DNA of 6,514 nucleotides from Azoarcus sp. (lineage in GTDB: Bacteria > Pseudomonadota > Gammaproteobacteria > Burkholderiales > Rhodocyclaceae), in assembly GCA_031268685.1 (NCBI GenBank), contig JAIRWW010000327.1, positions 1-6,514 on the forward strand, in the 5' to 3' direction. The notes below the pieces were generated by a model. The model did not search any database. It saw nothing but the letters and a program-made list of their open reading frames with translations, and had not been told where the DNA came from. Below, one piece after another: positions 1-6,259 of this stretch. Both the position numbers and the translations under genes were made by a program. The first letter of the stretch is position 1; every line of letters begins with the position of its first letter.

Positions 1-188
1 TCTTTCGGCACGGGGCCGATGCCGAGAAAACCGTTTTCCGACTGCAAAATGAGGTGCACATTTTTCGGCAGGTAATTGGCGACCAGCGTCGGCAAGCCGA
101 TACCGAGATTCACTACATCCCCATCCCTCAATTCCAGCGCGATACGGCGGGCGATGAATTCCTTGGCGCTCAGTTCTTTACGAGTCAT
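1..188 (-). CDS. atoA: CoA-transferase subunit B (AtoA/CtfB/ScoB type), N-terminal part, truncated by window edge
   Basis: This is the N-terminal 62 residues of the beta subunit of a heterodimeric class I CoA-transferase, which moves CoA between an acyl-CoA and a free acid (typically acetoacetate or another 3-oxoacid with acetyl-CoA or succinyl-CoA) through a glutamyl-CoA thioester. The translation opens [20 protein letters not shown]. It carries the glycine-rich NLGIGLPT segment (residues 27-34) and [12 protein letters not shown] (residues 48-59). Glu51 in SENG is the expected catalytic nucleophile of this family. The ATG is supported by an AGGAG on the minus strand (195-199) 6 nt upstream. 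It follows subunit A by 12 nt, so the two are almost certainly one operon and one enzyme. The rest of the gene lies off the left edge. The exact acid substrate cannot be read from this fragment; succinyl-CoA:3-ketoacid, butyrate-acetoacetate and oxoadipate transferases all share these motifs. Confidence 0.93.
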   Translation of the reverse strand, partial: MTRKELSAKEFIARRIALELRDGDVVNLGIGLPTLVANYLPKNVHLILQSENGFLGIGPVPK

Positions 189-194
189 GATGTG

Positions 195-199
195 CTCCT
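195..199 (-). promoter_or_regulatory. Ribosome binding site of CoA-transferase subunit B
   Basis: The minus strand reads AGGAG within GAGGAGC, 6 nt before the ATG at 186-188. It lies in the 12-nt gap between the two CoA-transferase genes and fixes the start of subunit B. Confidence 0.75.
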
Positions 200-200
200 C

Positions 201-908
201 TTACCAGGGATAGACGATGTGGTCGACCAAAATGCCGGGAGTCATCACGTGGTCGGGATCAATATCGCCGATTTCAACGATTTCGTGCGCTTCCACGATG
301 ACCGTATCGCCGGCGAGCGCCATCAATGGATTGTGGTTTCGCATCGAACGGTAATAAACGAGGTTGCCCATTTTGTCGGCCTTGTGGGCTTCCAACACGG
401 CAAGATCGGCGGAAAGCGGCAATTCCAGCAAATAATCCTTGCCGTTGATGTTGATCGTCTGCTTGGTATCAAACTGCTTCCCGTTAATGCTGACCGCCTG
501 TTTTTCCTCGGCGACCGAAGTACCAACGCCAGTCGGCGTCAGGACGCCGCCCAAGCCGGAACCTTTCGCGCGCAAGCGTTCGGCGATAGAGCCAATAGGG
601 CAGAGTTCGATTTCCAGTTCGCCGGTAATCATCTGCCGCTGCGCTTCTTTGTTCAGGCCGATATGGCCGGTGATAAGCTTCCTGACCCGCTTGTTGCGTA
701 TCAACAGGCCGATGCCTTCCGGGCCTTTCGTAGCGTCGCTGAAAGCCGCATCGTCGCCAATCACCGTGAGATCCTTGACGCCGGAATCCAGAATGGCCTG
801 CATGATGCGCGGCGGCGTGCCATTGCCCATGAAACCACCATACATGATGGTCATGCCGTCGCGCAAAAAAGATGCGACTTGCTCGATTTCAAGTCTTTTT
901 GATTTCAT
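201..908 (-). CDS. atoD: CoA-transferase subunit A (AtoD/CtfA/ScoA type)
   Basis: This is the complete alpha subunit, 235 aa, of a class I 3-oxoacid or acyl CoA-transferase. It works with the downstream subunit B in activating or breaking down short-chain oxoacids and fatty acids in the cytoplasm. It shows the N-terminal family signature DGMTIMYGGFMGNGTP (residues 17-32), GHIGLN (81-86), the loop GSGLGGVLTPTGVGT (116-130), GKDYLLELPL (156-165) and the C-terminal MTPGILVDHIV (222-232). From memory E. coli AtoD is about 220 aa; the extra length here lies partly near residues 58-66 and partly in a 13-residue tandem duplication (residues 136-161). The reading frame stays open upstream to 1127, but the ATG at 906-908 is preferred. 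It has AGGAG 9 nt upstream, it gives the family's usual N-terminus, and the 73 residues further upstream have no family character. My hand count over 181-660 gives about 55% GC, clearly below hemC. That could mean acquisition from elsewhere or simply different codon use. The substrate is not determined. Confidence 0.94.
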   Translation of the reverse strand: MKSKRLEIEQVASFLRDGMTIMYGGFMGNGTPPRIMQAILDSGVKDLTVIGDDAAFSDATKGPEGIGLLIRNKRVRKLITGHIGLNKEAQRQMITGELEIELCPIGSIAERLRAKGSGLGGVLTPTGVGTSVAEEKQAVSINGKQFDTKQTININGKDYLLELPLSADLAVLEAHKADKMGNLVYYRSMRNHNPLMALAGDTVIVEAHEIVEIGDIDPDHVMTPGILVDHIVYPW

Positions 909-917
909 TTCCCTTTT

Positions 918-922
918 CTCCT
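918..922 (-). promoter_or_regulatory. Ribosome binding site that sets the start of CoA-transferase subunit A
   Basis: The minus strand reads AGGAG here, 9 nt before the ATG at 906-908. It decides for the 235-residue protein over the in-frame extension reaching 1127. Confidence 0.7.
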
Positions 923-940
923 GAACGCACCAGTACCGCA

Positions 941-956
941 TTCTCCGGACGGAGAA
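941..956. repeat. Short perfect inverted repeat (6-bp arms, 4-nt loop) in the CoA-transferase leader
   Basis: The arms are TTCTCC (941-946) and GGAGAA (951-956), separated by GGAC. The element lies about 33 nt upstream of the subunit A start and about 20 nt above its ribosome binding site. It is not followed by a T-run in either direction, so it is not a terminator. It could be an operator or an RNA hairpin in the leader, but a 6-bp palindrome also occurs by chance. Confidence 0.35.
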
Positions 957-1032
957 GGGCAGGCGCACCGATGGACGATTTATTGGCGGGAAGGACCGTC
1001 GCGCAGACCGGTTGTCTCCTCCTCCGGCATGC

Positions 1033-1038
1033 ATTCTA
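1033..1038 (-). promoter_or_regulatory. Possible -10 box of a promoter for the CoA-transferase operon
   Basis: The minus strand reads TAGAAT, one mismatch from the sigma-70 -10 consensus, about 125 nt before the subunit A start. The hexamer 17 nt upstream (1056-1061, CGCACA) matches only the last three bases of TTGACA. This is a weak candidate, offered because it is one of the few AT-leaning hexamers on this strand in the divergent region. Confidence 0.22.
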
Positions 1039-1097
1039 TCCGCAGACGCATCGCTTGTGCGCTGGGGAATACCCGTGCGAAATTGCTTGTCAGAAGC

Positions 1098-1103
1098 TAG
1101 AAT
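1098..1103 (+). promoter_or_regulatory. Possible -10 box of the hemCDXY promoter
   Basis: TAGAAT is one mismatch from the sigma-70 -10 consensus and stands 76 nt upstream of the hemC GTG. The hexamer at 17-nt spacing (1075-1080, GTGCGA) is a poor -35 box. If real, the transcript would have a leader of roughly 70 nt containing the direct repeat at 1107-1146. An activator could compensate for the poor -35, but no activator site is recognised. Confidence 0.28.
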
Positions 1104-1106
1104 CAA

Positions 1107-1146
1107 CCCCGGTTTTTGCGTGGGCATCCATCAGCCCCGGTATTTA
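1107..1146. repeat. Imperfect 12-bp direct repeat between the candidate promoter and hemC
   Basis: CCCCGGTTTTTG (1107-1118) and CCCCGGTATTTA (1135-1146) agree at 10 of 12 positions and are offset by 28 bp. They sit just downstream of the candidate -10 box and upstream of hemC, where paired operator half-sites might lie. The offset is not a whole number of helical turns, and chance is a reasonable alternative. Confidence 0.3.
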
Positions 1147-1179
1147 TTTCTGCCTGCCCGTCTTCAAGAGAATTTCGCC

Positions 1180-2115
1180 GTGAGTGCTTGCTCTCCCCCC
1201 GAACGCATCGTCATCGCCACCCGTGAAAGCCGCCTGGCGCTGTGGCAGGCCGAACACATCAAAGCGCGCCTGGAAGCGCTTCATCCCGACTGCCGCGTCT
1301 CGCTACTCGGCATGACCACGCGGGGCGACCGCATCCTCGACCGCCCGCTGGCCGAAGTGGGCGGCAAGGGCCTGTTCGTCAAAGAACTGGAAACGGCGCT
1401 ACTCGATGGCCGCGCCGACATCGCCGTGCATTCCATGAAAGACGTACCGATGCTCATGGACAGCGAATTCGCGCTGGCTTGCGTGACGGCGCGCGAGACG
1501 CCGCTCGATGCCTTCGTCTCCGGGCGCTACGCCTCGCTCGACGAAATGCCGCCGGGCGCGGTCGTCGGCACATCCTCGCTGCGGCGCGCATCGCAAATTC
1601 ATGCGCGCTATCCGTTTCTAGCCGTCGCCAACCTGCGCGGCAATCTCGACACCCGCCTGCGCAAGCTCGCCGAAGGGCAATTCGACGCCATCATCCTCGC
1701 CGCCGCCGGTCTGCGCCGATTGGGCCTCGAAGAACGCATACGCGCAATCCTCCCCGCCGAAACCTCGCTGCCCGCCGCCGGGCAAGGCGCGCTAGGCATC
1801 GAATGCCTGGCTGCGCGAACCGATCTGCTTGCCTGCCTGCAAACACTGGACGATGCCGACACGGCGGCTTGCGTAAGCGCCGAGCGAACCTTCGCCTGCG
1901 CACTGGCGGGCAGTTGCGACCTGCCCTTGGGCGCTTACGGCGAAATACGCGGCGGCATGCTCTGGCTGCGCGGCTTCGTCGCCCGCCCCGACGGCAGCCG
2001 TATCGTGCGCGGCGAACGCGAAGGCGCGCCGGGCGAAGCGCAAACCATCGGGCAGGAATTAGCCGATAGCCTGCTCGCCCAGGGGGCCGGAGAAATCCTG
2101 GCAGACCTTGGATGA
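1180..2115 (+). CDS. hemC: Hydroxymethylbilane synthase (porphobilinogen deaminase) HemC
   Basis: HemC joins four porphobilinogen molecules head to tail into the linear tetrapyrrole hydroxymethylbilane, releasing ammonia, in the cytoplasm. Visible motifs are the N-terminal [14 protein letters not shown] (residues 10-23), TTRGD (46-50), [11 protein letters not shown] (61-71), and VHSMKDVP (83-90) with Asp88, the likely equivalent of the catalytic aspartate. The arginine-rich TSSLRR (131-136) and [10 protein letters not shown] (151-160) bind cofactor and substrate carboxylates in the family. [12 protein letters not shown] (197-208) follows, and then [11 protein letters not shown] (243-253), where Cys246 should carry the dipyrromethane cofactor. 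From the GTG at 1180 the protein has 311 aa, the usual family length. The frame is open back to 1012, but that stretch has no family character. The ribosome site is weak: AAGAG (1166-1170), 9 nt upstream. The stop overlaps the hemD start by 4 nt (ATGA), so the two are probably translationally coupled. All key residues are present, so it should be active. Confidence 0.97.
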   Translation: MSACSPPERIVIATRESRLALWQAEHIKARLEALHPDCRVSLLGMTTRGDRILDRPLAEVGGKGLFVKELETALLDGRADIAVHSMKDVPMLMDSEFALACVTARETPLDAFVSGRYASLDEMPPGAVVGTSSLRRASQIHARYPFLAVANLRGNLDTRLRKLAEGQFDAIILAAAGLRRLGLEERIRAILPAETSLPAAGQGALGIECLAARTDLLACLQTLDDADTAACVSAERTFACALAGSCDLPLGAYGEIRGGMLWLRGFVARPDGSRIVRGEREGAPGEAQTIGQELADSLLAQGAGEILADLG

Positions 2116-2882
2116 GCGGCGCGCTTGCCGGACGAACAACCGTCGTAACCCGCCCGTCCGCGCAGGCCGGAGCGCTGTGCCGTGCAATCGAAGCGGAAGG
2201 AGGGCATGCTTTCCGCTTTCCGTTGCTGGAAATCCTCCCCCCCAGCGACCCAGACGTCTTCGCGCCTGTCGCGGCGCGGCTCGATGAATTCGATCTCGCC
2301 TTTTTCGTCAGCTCCAACGCAGTCGAGCATGGGCTGGACGGACTGCAGAAACTGCGTTCCTGGCCGCATGGCCTAAGCGTGGCAACAGTAGGACAAGGGA
2401 GCGCCCGCGCCCTTCGCGCGCGTGGCTTTAGCGAAGTCATTGCGCCAGAAAACGGTTTCGACAGCGAAACCGTGCTGGCTCTGCCCACATTCGCACCCGA
2501 AGCCATACATGGCCGCGCAGTGCTTATCCTGCGCGGCAACGGCGGACGCGAACTACTGGGCGAGACACTCACCGCGCGCGGCGCGCGCGTCGAATACCTT
2601 TCCTGCTACCAGCGGCGCTGCCCCGAAACCGATCCCGCGCCGCTGCTGGCGCTAGCCGAACGTGGCGAAGCCGATGCCCTGCTGCTTACCAGCGGCGAAG
2701 GCGCTGACAACCTCGCCCGACTCACTGGCGCGGCGGGGCTGGCCCAGCTCGCGGGGCTGCCCGTTTTCGCCTCCCACCCGCGCATCGCCGCGCGCTGCCG
2801 CGCCCATGGCCTGACACGAGTCGTAACAGTAGAAGGCGGCGATGACGCATTGTTACGCGCACTCGCCGCGTTCTTTGGGTAA
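2112..2882 (+). CDS. hemD: Uroporphyrinogen-III synthase HemD
   Basis: HemD cyclises hydroxymethylbilane with inversion of ring D to give uroporphyrinogen III, the branch point to haem, sirohaem and cobalamin. The 256-aa length suits the family. HemD is poorly conserved, but its pattern is clear: VVTRP near the N-terminus (residues 11-15), a first-domain [12 protein letters not shown] (64-75), [16 protein letters not shown] (91-106), [10 protein letters not shown] (113-122), then the second-domain [11 protein letters not shown] (139-149), Tyr166 in SCYQRR (164-169, the position of the conserved tyrosine), [11 protein letters not shown] (191-201) and [16 protein letters not shown] (219-234). 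The double alpha/beta layout and its place directly after hemC, with an ATGA overlap, agree. It ends 9 nt before hemX. No ribosome site beyond the coupled hemC end is seen, which fits coupled translation. Confidence 0.95.
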   Translation: MSGALAGRTTVVTRPSAQAGALCRAIEAEGGHAFRFPLLEILPPSDPDVFAPVAARLDEFDLAFFVSSNAVEHGLDGLQKLRSWPHGLSVATVGQGSARALRARGFSEVIAPENGFDSETVLALPTFAPEAIHGRAVLILRGNGGRELLGETLTARGARVEYLSCYQRRCPETDPAPLLALAERGEADALLLTSGEGADNLARLTGAAGLAQLAGLPVFASHPRIAARCRAHGLTRVVTVEGGDDALLRALAAFFG

Positions 2883-2891
2883 ACTCCTGAC

Positions 2892-4169
2892 ATGAACTCG
2901 CCTGCATCCCAATCCCCCGACGCCAATTCCGGCAGCGCCTTGCCCGAAACCGCGCCAGAAACATCGGTGCCGAAGGCAGCTCCAGCCCCGGCCTCGTATC
3001 CCGCCGAAAAACACCCGCCAGCCCCCCCGCCGCCCCGCCATGACGCACCGGCTGCCGCTCCCGCCCCACGCAGCGGCGCTGCGGGCTGGGCGCTGCTGCT
3101 GGCCCTGCTCTCCCTCATCCTCGCCGCCTACACACTATGGCAATCGCGCGAATGGCATACCGTCGACGCGGCCCTGCACAAAGAATTTGGCGGAAAACTG
3201 GCGGACACCGAAGCAGCCGCCACTGAAACACAAGATCTGGCGCAACAACTCGCCACCCTGAAATACAGGCTCGGCGCCATCGACACAAAAATCGACAGAA
3301 GCGAAGGCCAGACCGTAGCGCTAGAAAACCTCTACCAGCAATTTTCGCGTTCGCAAGAAGAACGCATAATCGCGGAAATCCGGCAAGCCGTCACAATAGC
3401 CAGCCAGCAGCTTCAATACGCGGGCAACGTCGAAACCGCCCTGATCGCACTCCGCGGCGCACAAATGCGGCTGGAACAAAACGACCATGGCCAGTTCGCC
3501 CCCCTGCGGCGCAGCCTTGCGGCAGATATCGAAAAGCTGGATCAACAAGGCCATCTCGACATACCAGACACCGCCCTGCGCCTCGAACAAATGCTTGCCA
3601 AAGTCGACACCCTGCCGCTTGCCTACATGAGCGAAACTTCCACTGCCTCGCCGCCATCCAGGGCCGTCGACCCAGGGGACTCGGATATCGCAGGCTTTGC
3701 CATGGCGCTTCTTGGCGACATCTGGGACGAACTGCGCTCGCTGGTCAAAATCGAGCGCACCGACGCGGAAACCGACCCCGTCCTCCTTTCCCCTGCGCAA
3801 AACGCCTTCCTGCGCGAAAACCTGAAAATCCGCCTCCTGACCGCGCGGCTGGCCCTGCTCGCGCGCGACGGCCACACCTATGCTGCCGACCTCACCCAAG
3901 CGCGGAACTGGATCGAACGTTTCTTCGACATGCACGATCCGGACGTCAAAAAAGCAGTCGACGGCTTGCGCACGCTCGAAGCCATGCCTGTCGGCGTCAA
4001 GCGCTACGAACTGATCGAAAGCCTTGCCGCCCTGCGCAGCCTGGAAGCGCCGCGCAGCCGTGCGGGGAGCCGCCTTCCGTCCGCGCCGCCTGCACGAAAC
4101 AGCGACGCGCCGGATGCGGATGCCGCAGACCCGTCCGACGAAGAAACCCCGCCCCCGGCGCAGCCCTGA
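2892..4169 (+). CDS. hemX: HemX, inner-membrane protein of the hemCDXY operon
   Basis: This is a 425-aa membrane-anchored protein of the proteobacterial HemX family. It has four visible parts: a Pro/Ala-rich N-terminal segment (about residues 1-60) with a run of prolines near 43-48; one hydrophobic helix (about 64-83, GWALLLALLSLILAAYTLW); a long, charged, mostly helical and probably coiled-coil stretch (about 92-245); and a C-terminal helical domain with LRENLKIRLLTARLALLARD (307-326) and WIERFFD (340-346), typical of the family. The last 35 or so residues are Pro- and Asp-rich and look disordered. The family is often labelled uroporphyrinogen-III C-methyltransferase, but I see no glycine-rich SAM-binding methyltransferase motif, so that label should not be trusted. 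A single helix with a short N-terminal side suggests a cytoplasmic N-terminus and a large periplasmic part; this is inference. The ATG lies 9 nt after hemD with only a poor ribosome site. Its molecular function is unresolved. Confidence 0.88.
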   Translation: MNSPASQSPDANSGSALPETAPETSVPKAAPAPASYPAEKHPPAPPPPRHDAPAAAPAPRSGAAGWALLLALLSLILAAYTLWQSREWHTVDAALHKEFGGKLADTEAAATETQDLAQQLATLKYRLGAIDTKIDRSEGQTVALENLYQQFSRSQEERIIAEIRQAVTIASQQLQYAGNVETALIALRGAQMRLEQNDHGQFAPLRRSLAADIEKLDQQGHLDIPDTALRLEQMLAKVDTLPLAYMSETSTASPPSRAVDPGDSDIAGFAMALLGDIWDELRSLVKIERTDAETDPVLLSPAQNAFLRENLKIRLLTARLALLARDGHTYAADLTQARNWIERFFDMHDPDVKKAVDGLRTLEAMPVGVKRYELIESLAALRSLEAPRSRAGSRLPSAPPARNSDAPDADAADPSDEETPPPAQP

Positions 4170-4179
4170 GAACCCGGCC

Positions 4180-5349
4180 ATGCGCGTCCTTATCTGGCTC
4201 ATCATCCTCTTTGCCGTAGCGGTAGGTCTTGCCATGCTGGTAGATCGCAACTGGGGCGACGTGTACTTCTTCGTACCGCACTGGCATCTCCAGATGTCGG
4301 TCAAACTGTTCGCCGTGCTGCTACTCATCGGCTTCATAGCGGCCCATCTCCTTGCCCGCCTGCTCCAGAACGCTGCGGCCTTGCCCAATGTCATCGGGCA
4401 ATGGCGCGAACGCAGGCGGCGTCTGCGCGCCGACAGCGCCCTGCGCGAAGCACTGCTGGCCTTTCATGAAGGACGCTATGCCCAGGCCCTGAAATCCGCA
4501 GGGAAAGCCTATGCGGCCAGCGACCACCCCGCCACAGCGGTTCTGCTGGCAGCCAGATCGGCGCACGCGCTGCGCGACGAACCCCGCTATCGCGACTGGA
4601 TGGAACGGCTTAGCAGCGGAGAAAAAAAAGCGCGGCTTGCGCGGCTCATGACCGAAGCCGAATTAGCGATAGATTCGCGCAACTTTGAAGAAGCCGCCAA
4701 AAAACTGGAAACACTCCGGCAGGAAGGCCACCGCCACATCGCCGCCCTGCGCCTGTCGCTACGTGTCGCCTCGGCCTTGCAAAATTGGGAAGAAGTACTG
4801 AAACTCACCCGGCAGCTGCGCAAGCACAAAGCGCTCACCGAAGAACAAGCGCAGCCGCTCCTGCGCCGCGCCAACATCGAAAGACTGCGTGAAACGACGG
4901 ACAGCCCCGACGCCCTTGCCAGAGTATGGGAAACCATTCCCGCCAAAGAGCGCGACGACCGCCAACTCATCACGGAAGCCGTTCCGCTCCTGGCGCGCGC
5001 AGGCAATGGCCGCATCGTGCGCCGCACGCTTGAGCGCCTGCTTGACGACGAATGGGACAGCGGCCTGGCCCGCCTCTATGCATATTGCGCCGACTCGGGC
5101 AGCGGTCTTGCCAAAGGCGAAGAATGGCTGCGCAAACACAAAAGCGATTCCGGCCTGCTGTTCGCACTCGGGCGTCTATGCGCCGACTCCGGGCTATGGG
5201 GCAAAGCCGAAAGCTACTACGCGGCCTCATTGGGCCAAAAACCGGAAATCGACACCCATCTGGCGCTGGCGCACCTGTTCGACCGTCTGGAACGTCCAGC
5301 CGACGCGCAGCGCCATTACCGCGCCGCGGCGGAAATGGCGACAGCCTGA
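4180..5349 (+). CDS. hemY: HemY, TPR-containing inner-membrane protein of the hemCDXY operon
   Basis: This 389-aa member of the proteobacterial HemY family is close to the E. coli protein in length. It has two N-terminal hydrophobic helices (about residues 3-21 and 41-62), then a basic stretch QWRERRRRLRAD (74-85) that should face the cytoplasm, and a helical-repeat domain. TPR-like units are clearest at about 86-116 (ALLAFHEGRYAQALKSAGKA) and 325-387 (two units: GLLFALGRLCADSGLWGKAE and a DTHLALAHLFDRLERPADAQ unit). The role is thought to be scaffolding or quality control for tetrapyrrole enzymes at the membrane, but it is not established. It should not be confused with Bacillus HemY, which is protoporphyrinogen oxidase; no FAD-binding motif is present here. 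The frame extends upstream into hemX to 4024. The ATG at 4180 is chosen because it lies 10 nt after the hemX stop and opens the first membrane helix. No clear ribosome site is present, suggesting coupling to hemX. It is probably the last gene of the operon. Confidence 0.92.
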   Translation: MRVLIWLIILFAVAVGLAMLVDRNWGDVYFFVPHWHLQMSVKLFAVLLLIGFIAAHLLARLLQNAAALPNVIGQWRERRRRLRADSALREALLAFHEGRYAQALKSAGKAYAASDHPATAVLLAARSAHALRDEPRYRDWMERLSSGEKKARLARLMTEAELAIDSRNFEEAAKKLETLRQEGHRHIAALRLSLRVASALQNWEEVLKLTRQLRKHKALTEEQAQPLLRRANIERLRETTDSPDALARVWETIPAKERDDRQLITEAVPLLARAGNGRIVRRTLERLLDDEWDSGLARLYAYCADSGSGLAKGEEWLRKHKSDSGLLFALGRLCADSGLWGKAESYYAASLGQKPEIDTHLALAHLFDRLERPADAQRHYRAAAEMATA

Positions 5350-5353
5350 GCGA

Positions 5354-5389
5354 CGGCATGATACTCGCCTGCCGAGACTGGTTTTCTTA
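5354..5389 (+). terminator. Weak candidate terminator after hemY
   Basis: A 5-bp stem (CGGCA with TGCCG) around an 11-nt loop is followed after 6 nt by GGTTTTCTTA. The stem is short, the loop is large and the T-run is interrupted, so termination here would be inefficient. It is listed because it is the only such structure within 40 nt of the hemY stop. Confidence 0.2.
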
Positions 5390-5439
5390 TTGGGTATTCG
5401 CAAAAGCGGGTTGAAACGTAGTCAAATCTCCCCCGCCTC

Positions 5440-5501
5440 GATCATCTTGCCATCCAGAACGGGCGCAGAGAGCAGATCCGCACAAGGCCCGGCAGATGAT
5501 C
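5440..5501. repeat. Imperfect inverted repeat with one bulge, in the convergent region
   Basis: GATCATCTTGCC (5440-5451) faces GGCAGATGATC (5491-5501). The arms pair in 11 positions if one A/T is left as a bulge, around a 39-nt spacer. It lies downstream of the siderophore-reductase stop in that gene's direction and could form a 3' stem in its transcript. No T-run follows on the minus strand right after it. Confidence 0.35.
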
Positions 5502-5515
5502 AGATCCTGCTCGAC

Positions 5516-6253
5516 CTAGCCGCCGCCTCGATGGGCAGCGTGGCCTACCTTCCAATACCCCATCGCACTGATCCTCCGCGGGGGCATTGCATACGATTGA
5601 AGGAAGTGAGCGCGCAAGGTGCGCACGGCTCCCGATTCGCCTGCGGCCCAGATGTAACCGTCGCCATTGGGACGTGGCTTGCTCAAAAGCGCCTGACAGA
5701 GGGCTGAGCCGGGCGCTGCCTGCTCATGCAGCCAACTGATCTCAAGCTGCGCCGGACTCTCTATCGCCTGCTGATCCGCCGGCAAAGGCACTTCTGCGTA
5801 TATCTCGGCCTTGACCCCTGCGGGCAGGACCTGGCAAATGGACTGAATGGCTGGCAACGCCGTCGCGTCGCCCGCGAGAATGACCCAGGAAGCATCAGGC
5901 GGCAGGGCGAACCTAGCATCACGCGGACCGCCAATGCCGAGCCGCTCTCCTATTCGGGCTTGGCTAGCCCAAGCCGAACCCGGACCGGAGACGCCACCGT
6001 GTTCGTGCAAGACGAACTCCATGTCCAAGGTACCCGCCTGACGGTCGATACGGCGAATCGTGTACGCCCGCACGTGGCCATTGGGAAAAGAAACCTTCAG
6101 CCATGCGCCCGGCGCATCCATGCCATCGGTCTCCAGGAAGGCCGCAACCTCCTGTCCACCTAGCGTAATGCGCCGTACATGCGGCGAGATTGTTTTGACG
6201 GCAACGACCTCTGCGTCAGCTCGCCTGCGCTTTGGTTTCAGAAACTCAAACAT
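5516..6253 (-). CDS. Siderophore-interacting protein, FAD-dependent ferric-siderophore reductase (SIP/ViuB family)
   Basis: This cytoplasmic flavoprotein of 245 aa is predicted to reduce Fe(III) in imported ferric siderophores with NAD(P)H or a ferredoxin as electron donor, releasing Fe(II). The N-terminal FAD-binding domain has ITLGGQE (residues 29-35) and the flavin motif RAYTIRR (62-68). GPGSAWA (90-96) and GERLGIGGPRD (102-112) follow. The C-terminal reductase-like domain has VILAGDATALPAI (124-136), IWAAGESGAVRTLR (201-214) and the family-typical ending MGYWKVGH (231-238). Length is at the short end of the family. The frame continues upstream without a stop to a TTG at 6340, but the ATG at 6251-6253 is chosen because GAAGGAG stands 6 nt before it. 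The next gene upstream, an O-methyltransferase, is on the same strand 123 nt away, so co-transcription is possible but not shown. I see no convincing Fur box in front of it. Which siderophore it serves is unknown. Confidence 0.92.
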   Translation of the reverse strand: MFEFLKPKRRRADAEVVAVKTISPHVRRITLGGQEVAAFLETDGMDAPGAWLKVSFPNGHVRAYTIRRIDRQAGTLDMEFVLHEHGGVSGPGSAWASQARIGERLGIGGPRDARFALPPDASWVILAGDATALPAIQSICQVLPAGVKAEIYAEVPLPADQQAIESPAQLEISWLHEQAAPGSALCQALLSKPRPNGDGYIWAAGESGAVRTLRAHFLQSYAMPPRRISAMGYWKVGHAAHRGGG

Positions 6254-6259
6254 GCTGCA

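Larger units (their letters stand above)
5350..5515. other. Convergent intergenic region between hemY and the siderophore reductase
   Basis: These 166 nt separate two gene ends that face each other. On the plus strand CGGCA (5354-5358) pairs with TGCCG (5370-5374) across an 11-nt loop, followed a few bases later by GGTTTTCTTATT; this is at best a weak factor-independent terminator for the hem operon. An imperfect inverted repeat lies at 5440-5501. The minus strand has a 25-codon open stretch (5422-5499) with no start codon near its beginning, so I call no gene here. Confidence 0.5.

Noticed and set aside
54..902. Long plus-strand open frame opposite the CoA-transferase genes
   Set aside because: It is the antisense of two clearly recognisable CoA-transferase genes and has no family features of its own.
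980..1030. 16-residue minus-strand frame containing a GGAGGAGG purine run in the CoA-transferase leader
   Set aside because: The purine run lies inside the frame, not before its ATG, and no start codon follows it at ribosome-site distance. The ATG has no ribosome site.
909..1127. In-frame N-terminal extension of CoA-transferase subunit A by 73 residues
   Set aside because: The internal ATG at 906-908 has AGGAG upstream and gives the family's normal N-terminus. The extension has no family character and would cover the whole promoter side of the divergent region.
1012..1179. In-frame N-terminal extension of HemC by 56 residues
   Set aside because: The GTG at 1180 gives 311 aa, the usual HemC length, with the conserved [12 protein letters not shown] segment close to the N-terminus. 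The upstream codons look non-coding.
1691..2572. Long minus-strand open frame opposite hemC and hemD
   Set aside because: Antisense shadow in GC-rich coding DNA; low-complexity Arg/Ala/Pro composition with no motif.
3321..4394. Long minus-strand open frame opposite hemX and the hemY start
   Set aside because: Antisense shadow; the plus strand encodes recognisable HemX and HemY across the same region.
4889..5707. Plus-strand open frame running from hemY through the convergent region
   Set aside because: It overlaps hemY in another frame and then runs antisense to the siderophore-interacting protein, with no ribosome site or family motif.
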